NCBI GenBank assembly: GCA_934216155.1
Contig: CAKQBK010000001.1
Span: 1 to 64,000 of the forward strand
DNA from: an uncultured Dialister sp.
GTDB taxonomy: Bacteria > Bacillota > Negativicutes > Veillonellales > Dialisteraceae
Direction of reading: 5' to 3'
DNA: 64,000 bases
Both the position numbers and the translations under genes were made by a program. Below the pieces are notes generated by a model that did not search any database, was not told the origin of the DNA, and saw only the letters and a program-made list of their open reading frames with translations. Position 1 is the first letter of the stretch, and each line of letters begins with the position of its first letter. Shown here one piece after another: positions 55,418-62,964 of this stretch.

Positions 55418-55433
55418 CGTTTCACGTGAAACA
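55418..55433. promoter_or_regulatory. parS, ParB/Spo0J binding site
   Basis: CGTTTCACGTGAAACA differs in one outer base from the Bacillus consensus TGTTTCACGTGAAACA and contains the perfect 14-bp palindrome GTTTCACGTGAAAC. ParB-CTP clamps load here and recruit SMC for chromosome segregation; parS sites cluster within the origin-proximal part of the chromosome. dnaB lies 6 kb away. No other full match was found in the window. Confidence 0.85.
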
Positions 55434-55493
55434 TCCTAATCCCTAGGGCCTAGCTACTAATCCCTTATCCCAGTCACTAGTCTACTAGTCACC
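55434..55493. repeat. Heptamer array, right arm
   Basis: TCCTAAT CCCTAGG GCCTAGC TACTAAT CCCTTAT CCCAGTC ACTAGTC TACTAGT CACC: nine 7-nt steps, ending at the stop codon of the NimA-like gene. It is the inverse of the array at 55188-55250. Confidence 0.88.
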
Positions 55494-55983
55494 GTTTCGG
55501 ATTCGATTTCGCTTGAAATTCATCTACATCCAGTCGATAGATAGAGGTGTGAAGTACCATCTGGTCGGTGATGGTCCAATCTTTGGGAGAATAATGTTTC
55601 ATAAAAAGGGAAACGGTTTGTTTCTTTTCTTCTACATCAGAGATTTCTGTCACTGTGCCGCTGCCGATAATGCTCTCGTAGTGGCTGGTGAATTGGGACG
55701 GATCGGTTTCATTGGGGACCACGGCACCGCCGTTGTCAATCTCAAATCCCACAGAAGTTCTTTTTGCCAGGATGTCATGCTTCAGTCCTGCCTGGGCACC
55801 GTGGAAATAGAGAGTCAGCTTTCCTTTTTCGTAGGTGTAGCTGTAATTGACTGGCACCACATAAATACGGTCTTCATCATAAAGACCTAAACGGACAATG
55901 GTATTTTCGTCTAAAATTTGACGGATAGAAGTTTCCTCTGTAATGAGGCGATCTTTTCTGCGCATAGGGGTAGTTTTGGACAT
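55489..55983 (-). CDS. Pyridoxamine 5'-phosphate oxidase-like flavoprotein (NimA-type)
   Basis: 164 residues. MRRKDRLITEETSIRQIL, VRLGLYDEDRIYVVPVNYSY and LYFHGAQAGLKHDIL with VGFEID are the pattern of NimA-like FMN/haem-binding split barrels; ESIIGSGTVTEI follows. Relatives include the nitroimidazole reductases NimA-J, although most family members have no proven role. The minus-strand start at 55983 has AAGGAG about 7 bases upstream. It converges on the flavin reductase gene across the parS site. Confidence 0.85.
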   Translation of the reverse strand: MSKTTPMRRKDRLITEETSIRQILDENTIVRLGLYDEDRIYVVPVNYSYTYEKGKLTLYFHGAQAGLKHDILAKRTSVGFEIDNGGAVVPNETDPSQFTSHYESIIGSGTVTEISDVEEKKQTVSLFMKHYSPKDWTITDQMVLHTSIYRLDVDEFQAKSNPKR

Positions 55984-56456
55984 AAGAGCGCTCCTTTCTA
56001 ATGTGTTGTTAGTTGCTTGGGACTAGACAATTAACAAATGCCTGAGTACTTATCGTATAGAATCATTGTACCATGCCTGCCTTCTATTGTGATAAATAGG
56101 AGACAGGTATTTTTATATGGATGGAAATTTTGGTATGCTATATACGAAGGATACTGTAGTTTGAGTAAGTAGGTATGACTTCGCTTGTAGTTACAGGTTT
56201 CTCAAGTTGCTCAGGCTGCTCATGTTTCTCGAATGTGCCAATAGATGCTAGGGAAACGCTGATTTAATCAAAGCGTTTGAAATTATATGAATTTTTATCC
56301 AAAGCATCGTCAAGGAAATCCTTAAATAACCTAGCGTTATCATCTCATTTGGGGAACCTGAGAAACCTAAGAGTCCTGAGTAACCTGAGAATCTGTGAGG
56401 CGGAAAAATTATTGTATGTTTTGCATAAGAAAATACTGATTTAGAAAGGAAATGCT
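55984..56456. repeat. Spacer with an LP1 copy interrupted by a small insert
   Basis: A CAACAA-type remnant (56004-56040), possible promoter (TTGTGAT...TATAT region 56090-56145), then an LP1-like element (about 56160-56395) with 9-nt arms GGTTTCTCA AGTTGCTCA GGCTGCTCA and ACCTGAGAA ACCTAAGAG. Its centre is split by a 79-bp insert at 56252-56330. Confidence 0.75.
56252..56330. mobile_element. 79-bp insert with CTAG flanks inside LP1
   Basis: The LP1 centre GATGCTAGCGTTATC is broken at CTAG, which appears on both sides of the insert (56248-56251 and 56331-56334) as a 4-bp duplication would. The insert begins GGAAACGCTGATTTAATC, like 53489-53506. A 4-bp CTAG/YTAR duplication is known for IS5-group elements; the insert has no coding capacity and only weak terminal symmetry, so its class is uncertain. 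Confidence 0.5.
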
Positions 56457-57557
56457 ATGTCTCTATTGAAATATATCATAGGTGGCGCCGTGCTTCTGGG
56501 ATTTGTCGGATATTGGTTTGTGTCCCAACCCCAGATGGATCCGCTTATGACAGATGCACGGAGAAAGAAAATCGAGGCATCGCCTCATTATGTGAATGGG
56601 CAGTTTGTGCCCCAGCATCCTCACAGTGCGGTGAAACCTACTTTGGGATTCTGGAAAGAATTTTTATTTCCGACTCCGGGGAAAACCATTCCGAAAGAGC
56701 AGATCGTAACGCAGAAAACAGATTTGAAATCTCTCCCCGCAGAGGAAGATGTGGTGGTCTGGATGGGACATTCTTCTTTCTACATGCAGCTTCATGGAAA
56801 GAAAATTTTGATTGACCCCATTGCACAGACCTATGCCTCTCCTGTGCCTTTCATTGATAAGGCTATGGAGGGCAGTAACGTGTATGGGCCGGAGGACATG
56901 CCTGATGATATCGATGTGATGGTACTGTCCCATGACCATTGGGACCATTTGGATTATGATTTTGTGCGGGCTATGGAACCGAAGGTACACCACGTAGTGA
57001 CAGGCCTTGGAAATGGCGGATACTATGAAAAATGGGGGTATCCATTAAATAAAATTCATGAGGAAGATTGGTGGATGCCGGTCAAAATTGATGACGACCT
57101 GACGGTGTGGGTTTTGCCGACCCGTCATTTCTCTGGACGGCTTCTGCATAAGAACCAGACATTATATGCCAGCTTTGCTTTTGAAACACCTGATAAGAAG
57201 GTGTACTATACAGGTGATGGCGGATATGACGACCGCTTTAAAGAAATTGGTGACAAATTTGGCGGTTTCGACTTGGCTCTCGTGGAAGATGGTCAATACA
57301 ATACTGCTTGGCCTACGGTGCATATGATGCCAGAAGAAAGTGCCAAAGCAGGAGAAGAATTGCAGGCGAAAGCGGTGATTCCTTGTCACAATGGGAAATA
57401 TCCCCTGTCTGACCATACCTGGAAAGAACCTTATGAACGAATCATGGCCGCATCGGTGGGAAAGTCCTATACCCTGTTGACGCCTATGATTGGCGAGAAA
57501 GTAGACATTGGTGGAAATAATGAAAAGTTGCATCCTTGGTGGAAGGATGTTAGATAG
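56457..57557 (+). CDS. Membrane-anchored metallo-beta-lactamase-fold hydrolase (NAPE-PLD/UlaG-like)
   Basis: 366 residues. An N-terminal hydrophobic anchor (YIIGGAVLLGFVGYWFV) is followed by VVWMGHSSFYMQLHGKKILIDPI, the zinc motif SHDHWDHLD (His159, His161, Asp163, His164), PTRHFSGR, and YTGDGGYDDRF and PCHNGKYPLSDH, which supply the remaining ligands. This order is that of the Lactamase_B_2 branch with NAPE-hydrolysing phospholipase D and bacterial relatives. It is likely a phosphodiesterase or lactonase facing the periplasm; the substrate is open. The stop lies in the first unit of a heptamer array. Confidence 0.87.
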   Translation: MSLLKYIIGGAVLLGFVGYWFVSQPQMDPLMTDARRKKIEASPHYVNGQFVPQHPHSAVKPTLGFWKEFLFPTPGKTIPKEQIVTQKTDLKSLPAEEDVVVWMGHSSFYMQLHGKKILIDPIAQTYASPVPFIDKAMEGSNVYGPEDMPDDIDVMVLSHDHWDHLDYDFVRAMEPKVHHVVTGLGNGGYYEKWGYPLNKIHEEDWWMPVKIDDDLTVWVLPTRHFSGRLLHKNQTLYASFAFETPDKKVYYTGDGGYDDRFKEIGDKFGGFDLALVEDGQYNTAWPTVHMMPEESAKAGEELQAKAVIPCHNGKYPLSDHTWKEPYERIMAASVGKSYTLLTPMIGEKVDIGGNNEKLHPWWKDVR

Positions 57558-57610
57558 TTAGCAGTTGGCAGTTAACAGTTAACAGTTAACTGCTAACTGC
57601 TAACTGCCAA
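57557..57610. repeat. Self-complementary heptamer array filling the spacer
   Basis: AGTTAGC AGTTGGC AGTTAAC AGTTAAC then AGTTAACT GCTAACT GCTAACT GCCAACT: an array and its own inverse joined at GTTAAC, forming a hairpin of about 26 bp. It starts with the stop codon of the hydrolase gene and ends 17 bases before the AGGAGG of the carbonic anhydrase gene. Confidence 0.92.
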
Positions 57611-57635
57611 CTTACTTATTACAGGAGGAATTGTT

Positions 57636-58193
57636 ATGTATACAGCCAAAGAAGTATTAGACTTATTGCAACATGGAAATACGGCCTATGTGGCAAGTGG
57701 TGCGTTTTGTGGAAATATTTCTGATGATAGGCGAAAAGAGCTGACAGAAAAGGGTCAGTCGCCTATGGCGGTGGTCATTGCTTGCGCCGATTCACGGGTG
57801 GTGCCGGAAGTGATTTTTTCTTGCGGATTGGGAGATCTTTTCACCATTCGCATTGCGGGCAATGTGATGGATGCCCATCAAATGGGCTCTGTGGAGTATG
57901 CCGTATCTCATTTGCAAACGCCCTTGGTGGTGGTTCTGGGACATACCCATTGCGGGGCTGTGGCCGCAGCATTACATGGAGAAGCGGATGGACACATCAA
58001 GTACATCATCGATTCTATCCAGAAAGCGATTGGAGAAGAAACCGATGCCTATCGGGCTTGCGTTCTCAATGTGCAGGCTGCGGTTTGTGAAATTCAAGAG
58101 GCCTTTGCCCATGAAACCGATCCGATTCTGCAGCATGAACAGGTGGTAGGCGCTGTGTATGATATTGAGACAGGGACTGTTTCTTTTTTGTGA
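57636..58193 (+). CDS. Beta-class carbonic anhydrase
   Basis: 185 residues. Zinc and catalytic residues: ACADSRVVPE (Cys50, Asp52, Arg54) and LGHTHCGAV (His103, Cys106). It interconverts CO2 and bicarbonate, supplying bicarbonate for carboxylations. AGGAGG precedes ATG 57636. Length is at the short end of the family. The spacer after the stop is the whole-length palindrome at 58203-58363. Confidence 0.93.
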   Translation: MYTAKEVLDLLQHGNTAYVASGAFCGNISDDRRKELTEKGQSPMAVVIACADSRVVPEVIFSCGLGDLFTIRIAGNVMDAHQMGSVEYAVSHLQTPLVVVLGHTHCGAVAAALHGEADGHIKYIIDSIQKAIGEETDAYRACVLNVQAAVCEIQEAFAHETDPILQHEQVVGAVYDIETGTVSFL

Positions 58194-58202
58194 AGTACGG
58201 TG

Positions 58203-58363
58203 GTGGTTTTAGTGCGTAATGCGTAGTGCGAAGTGCGTAATGAAGGAAGGGGCGCATAAAAATTTAGAAGCGCCCCAATACCCCTTTTTATAAAAAACTC
58301 GCGGCGCTTTATAAGTTGTGCGCCGCACCACCATTACGCACTACGCACTTCGCATTACGCATT
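58203..58363. repeat. Whole-spacer palindrome of heptamer arrays and GC stems
   Basis: GTGCGTA ATGCGTA GTGCGAA GTGCGTA ATG (58211-58241) is followed by GGGGCGCATAAAAATTTAGAAGCGCCCC, ATACCCC, TTTTTATAAAAAA, a second stem GCGGCGCTTTATAAGTTGTGCGCCGC, and ATTACGCACTACGCACTTCGCATTACGCA, the exact inverse of the first array. It covers practically the entire gap between carbonic anhydrase and MATE genes. Related pieces: 52263-52345, 61060-61135, 61312-61376. Confidence 0.92.
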
Positions 58364-58384
58364 GCTATTAAACGAGAGGTAAGA

Positions 58385-59746
58385 ATGAAAACGAAAGTAG
58401 ATATGACCCATGGCCCTATGGGGCGAAAGACACTGACGTTTGCCCTCTTTTTAGGGGCGACAGGTCTATTGCAGCAACTCTTCAATGCCATCGATACGGT
58501 GATCATGGGACAGTTTGTAGGAAAAGAAGCCATGGCGGCAGTGGGGAGCAATGCGCCCATCGTAGGACTTATAGTCACTTTTTTCATTGGGATTTCTTTA
58601 GGTAGCAATGTGGTCATTGCTCAATTTACAGGGAAAAAAGACGAGGCAGGTGTGTCTTCGGCGGTACATACGTCGGTCCTGTTTGCCTTTGTATGTGGTC
58701 TTGTCATGACCGTTATTGGGGAATGTATCGCAGAACCATTGCTGGATTTGTTGCAGGTGCCAGAAGATATTTTAGGGCTGGCGTTGAAATATTTGAAAAT
58801 CATATTTCTCGCTATGCCGGGCATTTTAATGTACAACTTCACATCTGCTATTTTCCGTAGCCAAGGAGATACCCGGACACCGCTCATGTGCCTTTTGATT
58901 TCCGGGTGTATCAAAGTGGTTATCAGTTATGTGCTGGTAGTCCATTTTGGTTTTGACGTGGGAGCAGTGGCTATTTCTACCATGTGTGCTACCATTTTAA
59001 GCTCTTTGATGTTGCTTGCGCTTTTGGTACATACGAAAATGGCCATTCGGCTTCATTGGCGGAAATTATCTATCCATTGGGGGCTCTTGAAAGAAATTCT
59101 TCGCATTGGCTCACCGGCCGGGCTCCAGTCCGCCGTATTTTGCTTGTCCAATATTGTGATCCAGGCAGCCATCAATAGTCTTGGCACCGATGTGGTGGCT
59201 GCATCGGCAGCAGCGTTCAATCTGGAAATCCTGGCATACATCTTTGTGAATGCTTTCGGTCAGACTTGTACCACCTTCGTGGGACAGAATTATGGTGCCG
59301 GGGACTTCAAACGATGCCGGAAAGTGGGAATCATCACCAGTTTGCAAAATCTGGGCGTCACCGTGGTGATTTGCAGTGTGATTCTCTACTTCGGCGTGCC
59401 GCTTCTGCAGCTGTTCAATGAGGATGCAGCCGTAGTGGCCTATGGGGTGATTCGTTTGAAATACATCCTCTATGCGGAACCACTCAATTTGGTGATTGAA
59501 ATGATTTCTGGCTTCATGCGTGGCTTTGGGAAATCCTTGGGGCCGGCACTGATTGTGTGTGGCGGTATTTGCGGGTCCCGATTGCTCTATGTGTTTACGG
59601 TCTTTGCGGCTTATCCGAGTTTTGATTGTCTCATGGCCGGGTATCCACTGTCCTGGCTCATTACAGCGGTGGGACTTTCGGTTTTGCTTTTTGTGACTAG
59701 GAAGAAATATGGTAAGAGCAATGAGAAATTAGGAATGAGGAATTAG
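58385..59746 (+). CDS. MATE family multidrug/sodium antiporter
   Basis: 453 residues with twelve membrane helices. It opens GPMGRKTLTFALFLGATGLLQQLFNAIDTVIMGQFVGKEAMAAVGSNAPI, the MATE (NorM/DinF) first-repeat pattern; the second half repeats it near 240 (ILRIGSPAGLQSAVFCLSNIVIQ). AFGQTCTTFVGQNYGAGD and the GFMRGFGKS segment are also typical. It exports organic cations or metabolites with Na+ or H+. Start ATG 58385 with GAGAGG; the longer frame to 58316 would translate the array. The last residues (NEKLGMRN) are encoded by the first units of the following heptamer array. Confidence 0.92.
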   Translation: MKTKVDMTHGPMGRKTLTFALFLGATGLLQQLFNAIDTVIMGQFVGKEAMAAVGSNAPIVGLIVTFFIGISLGSNVVIAQFTGKKDEAGVSSAVHTSVLFAFVCGLVMTVIGECIAEPLLDLLQVPEDILGLALKYLKIIFLAMPGILMYNFTSAIFRSQGDTRTPLMCLLISGCIKVVISYVLVVHFGFDVGAVAISTMCATILSSLMLLALLVHTKMAIRLHWRKLSIHWGLLKEILRIGSPAGLQSAVFCLSNIVIQAAINSLGTDVVAASAAAFNLEILAYIFVNAFGQTCTTFVGQNYGAGDFKRCRKVGIITSLQNLGVTVVICSVILYFGVPLLQLFNEDAAVVAYGVIRLKYILYAEPLNLVIEMISGFMRGFGKSLGPALIVCGGICGSRLLYVFTVFAAYPSFDCLMAGYPLSWLITAVGLSVLLFVTRKKYGKSNEKLGMRN

Positions 59747-60022
59747 GAATGGTATTAGTCCCATGGCGGATTGTCGTACCGTTCGTATTTTATTCCGCTA
59801 GAGCTGCCCCCTCAGCCTTCGGCAGCTCCCCCGACAGGGGAGCCGAGACAGCGGTGTAAACTTATATAGGCGCACAACTTATAAAGCGCCGCAGTACAAT
59901 TTGTTGGTGACTGGTGACTGGTGACTGGTGACTGGTGACTGGGATAAGTGCTTCCTAATCCTTAGTCCCTGCTTTCAAAGAAAAACGATGGAATCTTTTC
60001 TGTGGATTTCATCGTTTTTTGC
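59725..60022. repeat. Spacer with arrays, hairpin family and terminator
   Basis: AATGAGA AATTAGG AATGAGG AATTAGG (59722-59749); a 59750-59893 segment that is a near copy of 3315-3465; GGTGACT x5 (59904-59940); and a terminator AAAAACGATGGAATC / GATTTCATCGTTTTTT (59981-60020). Confidence 0.85.
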
Positions 60023-60028
60023 TATAAT
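60020..60028 (+). promoter_or_regulatory. Extended -10 promoter of the prepilin peptidase gene
   Basis: TTGCTATAAT, an extended -10 (TGnTATAAT), follows the U-tract of the preceding terminator, with about 50 bases to ATG 60078. No good -35 is visible. Confidence 0.55.
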
Positions 60029-60077
60029 ACATGTGGAAGTTATGAAGTAATTTTAAACACTTTTAGAAGGAGGCTCT

Positions 60078-60623
60078 ATGATGGAGAAAGTTCCTATGTG
60101 TTGTCTCTTTCTGGGAGTGGGGATTGTTGGTGTGATTTCCTGGTGCATCGCAGGAACTTGGTGGAGTATGGTTTTATATGCGATGCTCTTGTTGGGGCCT
60201 GCCGTGGAAGATGGGCGAAGTGGCTATATTTCTGATGGCTGGTCCCTGCTGATTGCTATTTCAGGAATGATAACGTCCTGGCAAATGGGGCATGGATGGG
60301 AAAGTGTCTTGTCAGCACTTATCATTTTGGCTTTGTATGGCTTGCTTTGGCTCATTCGAAAAGAGGCTGCCGGTATGGGAGATGTGCTGCTTTCTGGGGC
60401 CATTGTTTTATGGCTTACGCCGGTATTTGCTCTGCTATTTCTTTGGCTAGCTTCTATGCTAGCTTTGGTCTGGTATGGATTTGTATGTCTTTATGAGAGA
60501 AGCGTAGCACGGAGGGGCGTCCGATTTGCTCCGTTTCTAGCACTGGGAGGTGGGATGGCCTATGGACTGCAGGAAATGGTGGGACTGTCCCTTTTCACGC
60601 CGCTCTGGCTTTTTGCTCGCTGA
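60078..60623 (+). CDS. Type IV prepilin peptidase, short form (A24)
   Basis: 181 residues, mostly hydrophobic. The two catalytic aspartates of the A24 family are visible: Asp45 in PAVEDGRSGYISD and Asp102 in GMGD (99-102). The N-terminal methyltransferase domain with its cysteine motifs is missing, as in TadV/CpaA-type and archaeal enzymes. It should cut the leader of prepilin-like proteins such as the overlapping downstream gene. Start ATG 60078 with AGGAGG; ATG 60081 is an alternative. Confidence 0.85.
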   Translation: MMEKVPMCCLFLGVGIVGVISWCIAGTWWSMVLYAMLLLGPAVEDGRSGYISDGWSLLIAISGMITSWQMGHGWESVLSALIILALYGLLWLIRKEAAGMGDVLLSGAIVLWLTPVFALLFLWLASMLALVWYGFVCLYERSVARRGVRFAPFLALGGGMAYGLQEMVGLSLFTPLWLFAR

Positions 60624-61056
60624 AGCCCTGGTGGTATTGCTGATTCTGTCTGTTGCTATGGGACTGGCGGTGCCGAAACTCTGGGATTGGCAGCAGGAAC
60701 GGCAATTGGACTTGGCTGCTGAAGAAGTGGCGGCGGCCATTCGAGAAACTGAGACTTTAGCCAAAAGCTATACCGATTGGTATGGGAACATCACTGATAA
60801 AGTGAATTTTCATTGCGGTCCCGATGGGGATGGCGTGGTTTCTTACTATGCGAAACGAGGAATTTACAAAGTCAGTCCCAAAGGGAATTTACCGAGCAAT
60901 ATCACCACCAACGTCGTGCTGGACCTGACATTTCGTAAAGATGGTTATGCCGGGAACAGCACAAAATATACACAAACATTGCAAACCCGTGATGGCAAGC
61001 ACCGACGGCTTATTACGGTAGCAGCCTACACGGGACGAGTACGAATTGAAAGATAG
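60562..61056 (+). CDS. Type II/IV pseudopilin-like protein
   Basis: 164 residues. A short basic leader (MDCRKWWDCPFSRRSG) precedes the prepilin cleavage and methylation site G|FLLAEALVVLLILSV, with Glu at +5, then a GspH/FimT-like head (ERQLDLAAEEVAAAIRETETLAKSY). The gene overlaps the end of the peptidase gene by about 60 bp in another frame. GGGAGG lies 11 bases before ATG 60562; GTG 60550 is an alternative. No other pilus gene is within the window, so assembly partners must be elsewhere. Confidence 0.82.
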   Translation: MDCRKWWDCPFSRRSGFLLAEALVVLLILSVAMGLAVPKLWDWQQERQLDLAAEEVAAAIRETETLAKSYTDWYGNITDKVNFHCGPDGDGVVSYYAKRGIYKVSPKGNLPSNITTNVVLDLTFRKDGYAGNSTKYTQTLQTRDGKHRRLITVAAYTGRVRIER

Positions 61057-61405
61057 TGAGGAGTGAGGAATTAGGAGTGAGGAGTGGTGGAAGGGGCGCA
61101 CAAAATTTAGAAGCGCCCCAATACCCCTTTTTTATATAGGTTATTATTTTGCTGTATTAGATACCAAACATAACTGTATACAACGATGCAGTCAAGGTTA
61201 TAAAGGGTTACAAAAGGTTATGTGATACAGGATGGAGACACAATCTTTTAGGAAGCAAATTGATTACTTACGTTAAAAATGAATTTTGACTCTATAATCT
61301 TATATAGACTGCGGCGCGTTTAAATTTTGTGCGCCGCCACCTTCATTACGCACTACGCACTTCGCATTACGCACTCTAAAAGATGGCGAAAAAGGAGAAA
61401 GATTT
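61057..61405. repeat. Spacer with arrays and an LP3 fragment
   Basis: GTGAGGA GTGAGGA ATTAGGA GTGAGGA GTGG (61055-61086) starts at the stop codon; GGGGCGCACAAAATTTAGAAG...GCGCCCC stem; LP3 fragment with TTATTATTTTGCTG and GTCAAGGTTATAAAGGG (61138-61235); then GCGGCGCGTTTAAATTTTGTGCGCCGC and ATTACGCACTACGCACTTCGC (61343-61373). The dnaB RBS follows. Confidence 0.82.
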
Positions 61406-62869
61406 ATGCCAGATACAGAAGTACCACAACAGAAAAAAGAAGAGTGGAAACAGCGGGAGAAGGGCAAGTGGAATAGCCGTAAGACCGATACGGATACCAT
61501 GATTGTGACCCGTATTCCACCGCAGAATATTGATGCAGAGAAGTCTGTCCTGGGGGCGATGCTCTTGGATAAGGATGCTATTTTGACTGCTGAGGATAAG
61601 CTCAATGCAGCAGATTTCTACCGGGAAGCGAATTCGATTATTTTCCAGGCCATTTTGAATCTGGCCCATCGGGGCGAACCGGCGGATATTTTGACCGTTA
61701 CGGAAGAATTGAAGCGCATGGGTCGCTTGGATGATGTAGGCGGCGTGCTCTATGTCAATGAATTGCCTGCCAATGTGGTAACCACCAAAGCGGTGGATCG
61801 CCATGCAGATATTGTGGCCGACAAAGCAAAGCTCCGTCGTCTTATCGATGCGGCGGGGGTCATCACTGATGAAGCTTATTCGGAACGGGATGAAGTGCAG
61901 GATATCACGGACAATGCGGAAAAAACTATCTTGGCTGTCACCCGAGATGAACGGCGTTCTGACTTTACGTCCATCGGGGAAGCGGTGCAGAATGAACTGG
62001 AAGAAATCACCCGGAAATTTAAAAATAAAGAATCCATCACCGGTTTGGCCAGCGGTTTCCCTTCCTTGGATGCTCTGACCAGTGGGTTCCAGAAGGGGGA
62101 TTTCATCATCGTGGCAGCCCGCCCATCTATGGGTAAAACGGCGTTCGTGCTGAATATCGCCAAGAATATGAGTATTTCTTCTGCCCATAAACATGTGGCG
62201 TTCTTTTCTTTGGAAATGTCACGGGAACAGTTGGTACAGCGTCTCTTGTGCTCCACAGCTTTGGTAGACAGCTCCAAGCTGCGTACCGGCCGTATCACCA
62301 CCCAAAAGGAATGGGACCAGCTGGCCAATGCAGCCAGTGTCCTTATGGATGCGCCACTGTTTATCGATGATACACCAGGGGTATCGGTATCAGAAATTCG
62401 TTCCAAGTGCCGCCGTCTCAAAGCGGAACAGGGGTTGGATATCATTATGATCGACTACCTGCAGCTCATGCAGGCCAAGAATACCGCAAGAAATAATGAC
62501 AATCGTCAGCAGGAAATTTCTGAAATTTCTCGTTCGCTTAAGAGCCTGGCCCGTGAACTCAATGTACCAGTCATCGCATTGTCTCAGCTCTCTCGAAGCG
62601 TAGAAGCCCGCCAGGACCACCGCCCATTCCTGTCGGATCTTCGTGAATCTGGTTCTCTGGAACAGGATGCGGATATGGTTAGCTTCCTCTTCCGCCCGGC
62701 TTACTATGACCGTGAAATCGAAGATGACGATCCCAGAAAGAATGAAACGGAAATTATTCTTGCGAAAAACCGTAATGGTCCAGTTGATACGGTGAAACTC
62801 CACTTCGCAGGCCAGTTCACCCTCTTCTATGAAATCACCAACCAGGAACCACCACCGGATATGGCGTGA
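61406..62869 (+). CDS. dnaB: Replicative DNA helicase DnaB
   Basis: 487 residues. The DnaB N-terminal domain starts at IPPQNIDAEKSVLGAMLLDKDAI (about 37-60), then the linker and the RecA-like motor with Walker A ARPSMGKT (238-245, Lys244), Walker B region LDIIMIDYLQLM, and the motif VIALSQLSRSVEARQDHRP with ESGSLEQDADMV. It unwinds DNA at the replication fork as a hexamer. A basic N-terminal extension of about 35 residues (QQKKEEWKQREKGKWNSRK) precedes the usual start of the domain; the RBS AAGGAG is placed for ATG 61406. Nearby parS suggests an origin-proximal position. Confidence 0.95.
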   Translation: MPDTEVPQQKKEEWKQREKGKWNSRKTDTDTMIVTRIPPQNIDAEKSVLGAMLLDKDAILTAEDKLNAADFYREANSIIFQAILNLAHRGEPADILTVTEELKRMGRLDDVGGVLYVNELPANVVTTKAVDRHADIVADKAKLRRLIDAAGVITDEAYSERDEVQDITDNAEKTILAVTRDERRSDFTSIGEAVQNELEEITRKFKNKESITGLASGFPSLDALTSGFQKGDFIIVAARPSMGKTAFVLNIAKNMSISSAHKHVAFFSLEMSREQLVQRLLCSTALVDSSKLRTGRITTQKEWDQLANAASVLMDAPLFIDDTPGVSVSEIRSKCRRLKAEQGLDIIMIDYLQLMQAKNTARNNDNRQQEISEISRSLKSLARELNVPVIALSQLSRSVEARQDHRPFLSDLRESGSLEQDADMVSFLFRPAYYDREIEDDDPRKNETEIILAKNRNGPVDTVKLHFAGQFTLFYEITNQEPPPDMA

Positions 62870-62964
62870 TGCTAATGAGAAATTAGTAATGAGGAATGAG
62901 GAATGAAGGTGGCGGCGCACAAGTAATAAAGCGCCGCAGATGTATAAAATAAAGGGAGTAGCTT
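62870..62964. repeat. Array and GC stem after dnaB
   Basis: ATGAGAA ATTAGTA ATGAGGA ATGAGGA ATGAAGG (62876-62908) followed by GGCGGCGCACAAGTAATAAAGCGCCGC. The next gene starts at 62965. Confidence 0.85.
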
